Below are positions 52,520-59,646 of a DNA stretch of 64,000 nt, piece by piece. The position numbers and the translations under genes are program-made. Source of the DNA: Alkaliphilus transvaalensis ATCC 700919 (lineage in GTDB: Bacteria; Bacillota; Clostridia; Peptostreptococcales; Natronincolaceae); NCBI RefSeq assembly GCF_000621485.1, contig NZ_JHYF01000006.1, positions 186,001 through 250,000 on the forward strand, written 5' to 3'. Within the stretch, counting starts at the first letter, position 1. Each line of letters begins with the position of its first letter. The notes below the pieces were generated by a model, which ran no database searches, had not been told where the DNA came from, and worked only from the letters and a program-made list of their open reading frames with translations.

Positions 52520-53842
52520 ATGGCAAAGCGTGTAGGACCTGGCGATAAGATTAGAAGACTTCGCTTGGCAATGGGATTAACGCAAGATGCCTTGACTAAC
52601 GATGAATTATCTAAAAGTATTGTAAGTATGATCGAAAGTAACAAGCGTAACTTAACCTGGAAAACTGCCCATATTATTGCTGACTGCTTAAACGTTTATT
52701 ATGAAAGGTTGGGGCAAAAGATTACTGCCGAATTTTTAATGGAAACAGAAGAAGATGAAGCCCGTAGAACCATTAAAGAAGATATCGATCATTTACAACA
52801 GGTAATTAATAAAGGCAATGTAGACCAGCATTTGTTAGAGAATACCTTCGATAAAATTTTAAGTCACATTAAAGAATGGGGCTTAGAGAGGGAATTAGCA
52901 GAATTTAAAGTTGTAAGGGGTACTTTTTATTACCAAAACTATCAATTTAATGAATCTTTAGCAGAGTTTTTAGATGTGCTAGAATATTCCCTACGGACCA
53001 ATGACCACCAACTGACGGGTAAAATGTATAATAACATTGGTAATGTTTACAAAATGCAACTGTCTCTAGATACTGCTATAATCCATTTTGTTAAAGCTTT
53101 TGATACGGCAAGGGTCTACCAACCTGCTGATAAAGACAAAAGAAAGGTATTGGCCATATATAATCAAGTTTTATGTTATCGACAGTTAAATAGATACGAT
53201 TTAGCCCTAAGTCATTTAAATATCTTAAGGGATTTAAAATGGGATGGTCCAGAGCATAAAGTTATTTTAGATAATGCACTATTGGTGGAGGCCAACACCT
53301 ACCGAGACATAGGAAACCATGAAAAGGCCTTAAGGCTTTATGATAGGCTACAAAACAATGAAAAAGAATTAGACAAAGAGACCTTATTTTTACTTTATGA
53401 CAACTACGCAGAGCTGTATGTAAGTCAAAATAAGCCCGAAAAAGCTTTAAAATACATTCAAAAAGCAAATGAATTAAAGAATGTAGTTGATATGGCATAT
53501 ATACCTGCCCTGTACTTATTGGAAGCAAAATGTTATAGTTTGTTAGAAAATTATGATTTAGTGGTTAGTCTGCTGGAAAATGCATTACACTTATCGGATA
53601 AAGTAGGAAAACAACAAGTTTTATTAAATATGCACTTTGCCTTTGCAGATCTTTATTTAAAGACAAATGACTATGAAACTGCTCTGGCCCATTTAGAGAC
53701 GGCAGAAAAAACAATTATCGAAAAGGATTTAAAAATATATAAGGCTGAACTTTATAGCTTCTATTCTAATATCCATCTGCGGTTAGGAGAAATAGAAAAG
53801 GCAGAAGAATATCTTGTGAAAATGAGAAAAAACTACCTATAA
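52520..53842 (+). CDS. XRE-TPR transcriptional regulator (RRNPP type)
   Basis: A 440-residue protein with an N-terminal XRE helix-turn-helix (about 8-65: IRRLRLAMGLTQDALT, LSKSIVSMIESNKRNLTW) and a long array of TPR-like helix pairs (about 110-430, such as GKMYNNIGNVYKMQLSLDTAI and ALRLYDRLQNNEKEL). This is the architecture of RRNPP receptors (PlcR, PrgX, Rgg-like), which bind a short exported and re-imported peptide in the TPR groove. A gene for a 52-residue protein with a signal sequence follows after 44 bases, the usual place for the peptide precursor. A GAGGAGGGG site precedes the ATG. The target genes are unknown; the peptide gene and the DUF4177 gene next to it are candidates. Confidence 0.85.
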   Translation: MAKRVGPGDKIRRLRLAMGLTQDALTNDELSKSIVSMIESNKRNLTWKTAHIIADCLNVYYERLGQKITAEFLMETEEDEARRTIKEDIDHLQQVINKGNVDQHLLENTFDKILSHIKEWGLERELAEFKVVRGTFYYQNYQFNESLAEFLDVLEYSLRTNDHQLTGKMYNNIGNVYKMQLSLDTAIIHFVKAFDTARVYQPADKDKRKVLAIYNQVLCYRQLNRYDLALSHLNILRDLKWDGPEHKVILDNALLVEANTYRDIGNHEKALRLYDRLQNNEKELDKETLFLLYDNYAELYVSQNKPEKALKYIQKANELKNVVDMAYIPALYLLEAKCYSLLENYDLVVSLLENALHLSDKVGKQQVLLNMHFAFADLYLKTNDYETALAHLETAEKTIIEKDLKIYKAELYSFYSNIHLRLGEIEKAEEYLVKMRKNYL

Positions 53843-53886
53843 AGTTAATATGAGGATGAGCAAATTCTAAAAAAGGGGGAAATTTT

Positions 53887-54045
53887 ATGAAAAGGTTTAA
53901 AGGTACAATATTATCTTTAGCAATTTCGGCGCTTATTTTAAATAGTGCTTTGGTTTGGGGGAATATCAATTTAAATAATGTAGAAAACCCTAGCAATGGT
54001 GGTGGCTTTACATTACAACAAGATCCAGATGCTAAAATAGGTTAG
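53887..54045 (+). CDS. Small secreted peptide precursor, candidate RRNPP signal
   Basis: A 52-residue protein beginning MKRFKGTILSLAISALILNS: a basic start, a hydrophobic core of about 14 residues and a likely cleavage region near ALVWG. The exported tail, ending GGGFTLQQDPDAKIG, is short and hydrophilic, as in Phr/PapR-type pro-peptides. GGGGG lies 8 bases before the ATG. The position directly downstream of an XRE-TPR regulator on the same strand makes it the likely cognate signal, by analogy with rap-phr and plcR-papR. The mature peptide cannot be fixed from sequence; the C-terminal 5-10 residues are the usual choice. Confidence 0.7.
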   Translation: MKRFKGTILSLAISALILNSALVWGNINLNNVENPSNGGGFTLQQDPDAKIG

Positions 54046-54135
54046 AAGAAGCGGTTTCAATTTAACATATGTAAAACATATGTAAACAAATAAGAAGATA
54101 TAAATTGCTTATAATCTAAAAGAGGGAATAATGCT

Positions 54136-54330
54136 ATGAAAAATTGGAGTTATAAGGTTATTGAGTTTGAGTCAAAGGGTGTGTTTGGCGGTTTAATCGA
54201 TTCTCAAGATATAGAAAAAAGGCTTAATGAATTAGGAAGTCTGGGGTGGGAAGTCGTTTCAACCATAACGACTAACGAAGGAAATGGGAAGACTAAAATG
54301 ATTGTCTACACTTTAAAGAAGGAAATATAA
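54136..54330 (+). CDS. DUF4177 protein
   Basis: A 64-residue protein with the pattern WSYKVIEFESKG, then LNELGSLGWEVVSTI and MIVYTLKK, the beta-alpha-beta layout of DUF4177, whose members are about this size. The function is unknown. It follows the peptide gene by 90 bases and could be a target or co-transcribed partner of the signalling pair. Confidence 0.75.
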   Translation: MKNWSYKVIEFESKGVFGGLIDSQDIEKRLNELGSLGWEVVSTITTNEGNGKTKMIVYTLKKEI

Positions 54331-54458
54331 AGGAGGACATTAGCAATTTTTAAACAGTCCTTCAACGGTCTAAAGTATTGGTTAATCTAATTAAAATACA
54401 AAAATAACAATACAAAAAAAATTACATATACTTATGAGTGGGTATATATAAAAGTGAT

Positions 54459-54508
54459 AAGGGTACTTCATTAGGTTATAGAAGAAGTACTCTTGGCACT
54501 TTTTTTAT
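54459..54508 (+). terminator. Terminator upstream of yjjI
   Basis: GGGTACTTC and GAAGTACTC pair imperfectly, then seven T. Confidence 0.6.
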
Positions 54509-54589
54509 GATAAAATAAGAATAAATACAATTAAACACTAAGCAGTAAAGCTTTATTTTCCATCCCTTAAGTATAAATAAAAATTAGTT

Positions 54590-54608
54590 ATGCAAATTCC
54601 CCATATAA
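54590..54608 (+). repeat. 19-bp intergenic motif
   Basis: ATGCAAATTCCCCATATAA. Confidence 0.5.
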
Positions 54609-54658
54609 TCTATAAATAAGACCTAAAGGGCAGAAACTATATTAAAGGAGTGATTTCC

Positions 54659-56149
54659 GTGAATGAAGCATTAAGAACGATTAAAGATCAAACCTTAACC
54701 TATCAGCAAAAAGTTGTTGGTTTAGCAAGGGTTGCAGAAAATAGTATAGATATACTGAAGATTGATGAAGAGGTACAAGCCTATCGGGAAGAGGGGATTA
54801 TTTGCGATTTATTTGAAGGAAATGCCCCATATCGACCAAGATACATTGTTCCTAACTATGAAAAATTTATGGAGGAAGGCAGTAAGTTTTTAAATCTAAA
54901 GCCACCAACTGACTTATGGGAAGCCATCAATAATCTATTGATTCTGTATAAGCACGTACCATCAATTACTTCTTTCCCTGTATATATAGGCAATATTGAT
55001 ACCCTTTTAGAACCCTTTATTAAGGATGAGAAGGAAGCTAAGCAAGCAATTAAATTTTTCTTAACCCATATCGATAGAACTTTAACTGACTCATTTTGTC
55101 ATGCTAATATAGGGCCATACGATACCAAGGCAGGTAGAATTATTTTAGAAGTAGAAAAAGAACTTCAAAATGCTGTACCTAATATTACCCTTAAATATAG
55201 TGACGAAACACCAGACCAATTGGCCCTTAAGGCAATTGAAACGGCTTTAGTGACAGCTAAACCAAGTTTTGCTAACCACCAAGCCTTCACAAAGGATTTA
55301 GGAAACTATGGCATTGTCAGCTGCTATAACGGATTAAAAATAGGCGGAGGTAGTCATACTTTAGTTAGACTTAACCTAGCGGCTCTAGCCCCAAAAGCCA
55401 ACAGTGAAGAACACTTCATGACAGAAGTTTTACCAGATGCCATTAATAGAATGAATAGATATATGGATGAGAGAATTAAGTTTTTAGTAGAAGAAAGTGA
55501 GTTCTTCCAAACTAGTTTCTTAGTTAAAGAGAGTTTACTAGACTTAGATCACTTTACGGCTATGTTCGGTATGTTTGGGTTAGCAGAGGCTGTTAATCAC
55601 TTAATTAACCCCCAAAGTCTAAATGAAAAATTTGGTCATGGGGATAAGGCAAACAAACTGGGGCTAAGTATTATTGAAAAAATGCATCAGTTGGTTAGTC
55701 AACATGCTGCTCCCTATTGTAAAGCCTCTGAGGGGAAATATTTGTTACATGCACAGGTTGGTACAGACTTTGACCACGGTATTAGCCCCGGTTGTAGAAT
55801 ACCAATAGGTGACGAACCAGAAATCCATCAACATTTAATACAGTCTGCACCTTTTCATCAGTTTTTCCCATCGGGAATAGGCGATATTTTTAAATTTGAT
55901 GAAACTGCCAAGGGTAATCCCAAGTATATCCTAGATATTATTAAAGGAGCCTTTAACATTAACATGAGATATTTTTCCCTCTACTGTACCGATTGTGATG
56001 TAATTCGAATTACAGGTTATCTCGTTAAAAAGTCTGACATGGAGAAGTTAGACGCTGGTCAACAAGTGTTACATGATACAGTAGTTTTAGGATTAGGCTC
56101 TGTTAAAAATCAAAAAGTGTTAGATCGTAGGCTGCGAAATGATGAATAA
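54659..56149 (+). CDS. yjjI: YjjI-family glycyl radical enzyme
   Basis: A 496-residue protein closely resembling E. coli YjjI: EEGIICDLFEGNAPYRPRYI, HVPSITSFPVYIGN, HANIGPYD, GIVSCYNGLKIGGGSHTLV and SFLVKESLL. The glycyl radical site is VIRITGY near residue 462, and Cys in GIVSCYN is the likely thiyl residue. The substrate of YjjI is unknown. The GTG at 54659 follows AAAGGAGTGA at proper distance. Its end overlaps the yjjW start by 11 bases. Confidence 0.93.
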   Translation: MNEALRTIKDQTLTYQQKVVGLARVAENSIDILKIDEEVQAYREEGIICDLFEGNAPYRPRYIVPNYEKFMEEGSKFLNLKPPTDLWEAINNLLILYKHVPSITSFPVYIGNIDTLLEPFIKDEKEAKQAIKFFLTHIDRTLTDSFCHANIGPYDTKAGRIILEVEKELQNAVPNITLKYSDETPDQLALKAIETALVTAKPSFANHQAFTKDLGNYGIVSCYNGLKIGGGSHTLVRLNLAALAPKANSEEHFMTEVLPDAINRMNRYMDERIKFLVEESEFFQTSFLVKESLLDLDHFTAMFGMFGLAEAVNHLINPQSLNEKFGHGDKANKLGLSIIEKMHQLVSQHAAPYCKASEGKYLLHAQVGTDFDHGISPGCRIPIGDEPEIHQHLIQSAPFHQFFPSGIGDIFKFDETAKGNPKYILDIIKGAFNINMRYFSLYCTDCDVIRITGYLVKKSDMEKLDAGQQVLHDTVVLGLGSVKNQKVLDRRLRNDE

Positions 56150-56978
56150 GGTGGCGGTTAATCGGATCATCCCCTTTAGCTCGGTAGATGGGCCTGGAAA
56201 CAGAACAGCTATCTTTTTACAAGGTTGTAATTTTAATTGTCTCTATTGTCATAACCCCGAAACCATTAATCATTGTAACCATTGTGGTAGATGTGTCGAA
56301 ACCTGCCCTGTAGAGGCCCTTAAGCTTATTGACGGAAAAGTAAGGTGGGATGATACCCTTTGTACCGGTTGTCATCAATGCTTGAAAACCTGTAGGCAAA
56401 ATAGCTCTCCAAGGGTAAAATTGATGACGGTAGATGAAATAATTGAGGAAATTAATAAGACTAAAGCCTTTATTTCTGGTATTACTGTATCGGGTGGTGA
56501 GAGTACCCTTCAAATCCCCTTTTTAACCCAATTGTTTAAAGGAGTAAAGGAAATGGGTTTAACCACCTTTGTAGACACCAATGGTTCTATTCCTTTATGG
56601 GAGGAAGAATCCTTTCTTTCTGTGGTGGATCAGTTTATGGTGGATCTAAAGTCTACCCACCAACAAGAGCATTTAGAGCTTACGGGTTTAGGATGTAGTA
56701 CAGTTATAGAAAACATTAAACAGCTTGCTAACCTAGGCAAGCTTTATGAAGTAAGAACGGTTATTGTACCCAATTTGCTAGACAACAAAAGAAATGTAGA
56801 AAACACCAGTAAATTGATAGCATCCTTAAATCCTGAAATTAGATATAAGATCATTAAGTATAGAGCCCTTGGAGTAAGGGAAGGGTTGGTAGAGGCATCT
56901 TCTCCAACCGATGAAATGCTTTTAGAATTGAAGGCATTGGCTGAGGAAGAGGGATGTAGAGATGTTGTTTTGGTTTAG
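56139..56978 (+). CDS. yjjW: YjjW-family glycyl radical enzyme activase
   Basis: A 279-residue radical SAM activase that would install the glycyl radical on YjjI. The cluster motif is CNFNCLYC near 30-37. A ferredoxin-like insert with two [4Fe-4S] motifs (CNHCGRCVETCP and CTGCHQCLKTCR) follows at about 46-90. VSGGEST binds AdoMet. The start is ATGATG inside the end of yjjI, showing translational coupling. Confidence 0.93.
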   Translation: MMNKVAVNRIIPFSSVDGPGNRTAIFLQGCNFNCLYCHNPETINHCNHCGRCVETCPVEALKLIDGKVRWDDTLCTGCHQCLKTCRQNSSPRVKLMTVDEIIEEINKTKAFISGITVSGGESTLQIPFLTQLFKGVKEMGLTTFVDTNGSIPLWEEESFLSVVDQFMVDLKSTHQQEHLELTGLGCSTVIENIKQLANLGKLYEVRTVIVPNLLDNKRNVENTSKLIASLNPEIRYKIIKYRALGVREGLVEASSPTDEMLLELKALAEEEGCRDVVLV

Positions 56979-57094
56979 TTAATAAAAGGGCAGAAATGCT
57001 CTTTTTTTTATCATCTACTACTTTCCCTAGAGTATATAGATGGTAACCTTCTTGTAGGGGAGAGGGAAATGGTATTTGACAGGAGGAGGTGTAT

Positions 57095-57646
57095 ATGAAA
57101 ACTAATTTTAGAATAGTTTTAAGTATTATTGTATGTTGTATATTAGTTTATGGCATAGTAAACCTATATCAAACAAATCAGAAACTTCAAGATCTCATAA
57201 TGCTACAAAATAGAAATGAGTTGATAAAAATACAAAAACTTGCCACTAATAGCAATTTTGAGATTCAACAACATATTGAAAACAAAGAACTTTCTTCTAA
57301 CGATTTAGAAAAGTTAATAGCACAACTCATTGAAATTAGAGATTCTTTATCAACAATATCAAACAACATAGACAACACATATTCAAAAAGATATATTGAA
57401 AAAAACCTTACAACAAGAAATATGCTATCCTATCATGAAGTAATGGGGTTTTATAACAATTATTCAATGAATAAGCTAACTACTGAATTAGATGTGAATG
57501 ATATTAACGGGCTAAAACGAGTAGCAAAAGTTTATAACGAATATATTGATATTGCAAATGGAGCAGTTTACAAAATTGATACTAACAAAGAATGGGTAAG
57601 TGAATTTAGTAAGTTCTTTAGTTTAGTAACGTTTATGCTGGAATAA
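57095..57646 (+). CDS. Hypothetical membrane-anchored protein (183 aa)
   Basis: ATG 57095 follows AGGAGGAGGT. One N-terminal helix (about residues 5-24) is followed by a helical, probably coiled-coil extracytoplasmic region, QTNQKLQDLIMLQNRNELIKI, rich in Gln, Asn and Leu. No catalytic motif or family is recognised. It is flanked by unrelated genes. Confidence 0.65.
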   Translation: MKTNFRIVLSIIVCCILVYGIVNLYQTNQKLQDLIMLQNRNELIKIQKLATNSNFEIQQHIENKELSSNDLEKLIAQLIEIRDSLSTISNNIDNTYSKRYIEKNLTTRNMLSYHEVMGFYNNYSMNKLTTELDVNDINGLKRVAKVYNEYIDIANGAVYKIDTNKEWVSEFSKFFSLVTFMLE

Positions 57647-57834
57647 GAATTTTGTAAGAAAATCCTAACGATGTATTTCAGGTTGTCAGCCATTATGTTT
57701 TTATTGGACTATAGAACCCTCAGAATTAATTTAATATTATATAAACCGCTATTTACACCAACACCAATCCATGCTAAAATATCAATAGATACAAAATAGA
57801 TACAATGTACATACAATTTTAAGGAGGGTCAACA

Positions 57835-58356
57835 ATGCCTCAAAATAGAACGAAAAACTTAGTAATTTTAGGGCTATTAATTGGATTGGTTACCGTAGCA
57901 ACAATCTCCATTAAGGTTCCTGTACCTGCTACAGGTGGAGTTATCCACGTTGGAGATAGTTTGATCTTTTTAGCGGCTATTTTATTTGGCAGAAAAAAAG
58001 GAGCAATAGCCGGTGGACTTGGTGGGTTTTTAGCTGATATTCTGGCTGGCTACGGACAGTGGGCAATACCAACTCTAATCATTAAATGTTTAATGGGATA
58101 CACTGTAGGTACAATTGCAGATGGAAAAGGTAAACAATTGATCAATTTCAGAAATATAGTTGCAATTATTGTAGGAACCCTCATTATGGTTACAGGCTAC
58201 TATATTGCAGGAGGCTTTATCATAGGCTTTAATGTAGCCATAGCAGGTATACCTTGGGATATTCTTCAAGGCATTGGTGGAGGGGTTATTTTCTTCCCAA
58301 TTGGTTTGGTTTTAAAAAAGAACCGTACCTTTCAAAGCTTTATAGATGGACTTTAA
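57835..58356 (+). CDS. ECF transporter S component
   Basis: A 173-residue membrane protein with about six helices. The pattern KNLVILGLLIGLVTVAT, then VHVGDSLIFLAAILFGRKKGAIAGGLGGFLADIL, is that of substrate-binding (S) subunits of energy-coupling factor transporters for vitamins or metabolites. AAGGAGGGTC precedes the ATG. No ecfA or ecfT genes and no recognisable vitamin riboswitch lie nearby, so the substrate is open and a shared ECF module elsewhere is expected. Confidence 0.85.
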   Translation: MPQNRTKNLVILGLLIGLVTVATISIKVPVPATGGVIHVGDSLIFLAAILFGRKKGAIAGGLGGFLADILAGYGQWAIPTLIIKCLMGYTVGTIADGKGKQLINFRNIVAIIVGTLIMVTGYYIAGGFIIGFNVAIAGIPWDILQGIGGGVIFFPIGLVLKKNRTFQSFIDGL

Positions 58357-58362
58357 GAATAG

Positions 58363-58426
58363 AAAACTCCTTATCTGAATCAGTAAATGTTTAAATGACA
58401 TTACTTCAGTTAAGGAGTTTTATTTT
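58363..58426. terminator. Terminator between the ECF gene and the AIR-synthase-like gene
   Basis: AAAACTCCTTATCTGAA pairs with TTCAGTTAAGGAGTTTT; T-rich on both sides, suiting the convergent pair. Confidence 0.8.
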
Positions 58427-58466
58427 ATTTATAGTTAGAAATCAAGCTTTACTAAAACAATATCTT

Positions 58467-59453
58467 TTAAGACAATGCCTTATAAAGTTCGTCTACATCA
58501 GGGGGGGCTAGAAGACTTTCCCCATGCTTACTAATTATAATTCGGTCTTTGGCTATCATTTTACCTATTATAGTAGCATCAATTCCATTGGTCTTAAGGG
58601 CATTTAATAAATCATCCTTTAGAGCTTCCTTAACCGTCATAACCATTACACCACTAGAGATTAGCCTTAAGGGGTTAATAGATAAATAGTTACAAATCTT
58701 TATGGTTTCTTCTCTAAATGGAATATCTTCTTGGTAGACTTCTATGCCTAGCCCCGAGGCCTCGGCTAACTCCCATAAAGCACCTAAGATGCCACCTTCC
58801 GTTACATCATGCATACTGCTAACGCCTAGTTTGCCACCAATAACCCCTTCCTTCACAACACTAATGTCATTAGAAAATGAGTGGGCTGTTAATATTTCCT
58901 CTTTCGATAATAGACCCTTTAACTGTGGTTCTAGCTCTTTCGATATAATTGAAATACCTTCTAAACCAGCGTGCTTTGTCATAATGACTAAATCGTTAAT
59001 TTCTGCCCCTTTAGTAAATACCATATCACGCTTTAATTGCCTGCCGATGGCGGTACTACTGATAACCATTCGATTAACAGCGTCTGTAATTTCAGTATGC
59101 CCCCCTATAATTTCCACATTAATAGAGGTTGCAGCCTCATTTGCTTGTGCCATTACCTGTTGCAAGTCCTCCTTAGTTGTAGAGGGAGGAGCTAAAATCG
59201 TTAGCATAATCCCTAGTGGCTCAACTCCGTTAGAGGCCACGTCATTACATGAAATATGTACGGCTAAACTGCCTATGTCCTTTGTAGTACCAGTAATGGG
59301 ATCAGTACTCATAACACAAACATAATCACCAAAATCTACTACCGAACAATCTTCTCCTATATTGGGTCTAACCAAGACCTCAGGTCTTTGATTAGTTATA
59401 TTAGAAAAAACAATTTCCTTTAGTAGTTCACTAGGTATCTTACCAATTTTCAT
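58467..59453 (-). CDS. AIR synthase-related protein (HypE-like)
   Basis: A 328-residue PurM/HypE-fold protein. NIGEDCSVVDFGDYVCVMSTDPITG carries the ATP-binding part, then HISCNDVASNGVEPLG, GHTEIT and SMHDVTEGGILGALWELA. Members are ATP-dependent (AIR synthase, HypE, SelD, ThiL). It lacks the C-terminal cysteine of HypE that receives the carbamoyl group, so it is not a standard hydrogenase maturase. The ATG at 59453 after GGGGTGGG is preferred. The role is unknown. Confidence 0.82.
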   Translation of the reverse strand: MKIGKIPSELLKEIVFSNITNQRPEVLVRPNIGEDCSVVDFGDYVCVMSTDPITGTTKDIGSLAVHISCNDVASNGVEPLGIMLTILAPPSTTKEDLQQVMAQANEAATSINVEIIGGHTEITDAVNRMVISSTAIGRQLKRDMVFTKGAEINDLVIMTKHAGLEGISIISKELEPQLKGLLSKEEILTAHSFSNDISVVKEGVIGGKLGVSSMHDVTEGGILGALWELAEASGLGIEVYQEDIPFREETIKICNYLSINPLRLISSGVMVMTVKEALKDDLLNALKTNGIDATIIGKMIAKDRIIISKHGESLLAPPDVDELYKALS

Positions 59454-59646
59454 TATCCCACCCCTTAATTGTTCTAGCAATATTATAACACATACCCTCT
59501 AAAAGTAATGACAAAAATCAATGGCATGTTAATAGACTTTAATAAAGTTCCAACAAATTACAAATTAGTTACAATATCAAAAATTAAGTCTCATTTATCT
59601 TTTATTGGAATATATAAGAGAGGAATGATAATTAAGGGGTGATCTA

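Larger units (their letters stand above)
54331..54658 (+). other. Intergenic region upstream of yjjI
   Basis: The gap contains a hairpin AAGGGTACTTC/GAAGTACTC at about 54459-54494 followed by GGCACTTTTTTTA, a terminator for the DUF4177 region. A 19-bp motif copy lies at 54590-54608, about 50 bases before yjjI. Confidence 0.55.

Noticed and set aside
57650-57834. Possible vitamin riboswitch before the ECF S component
   Set aside because: I found no TPP, FMN, cobalamin, preQ1 or folate (THF) riboswitch core motifs.
58744-59325. 193-codon plus-strand frame opposite the AIR-synthase-like gene
   Set aside because: Antisense shadow; the minus-strand frame has clear PurM/HypE motifs.
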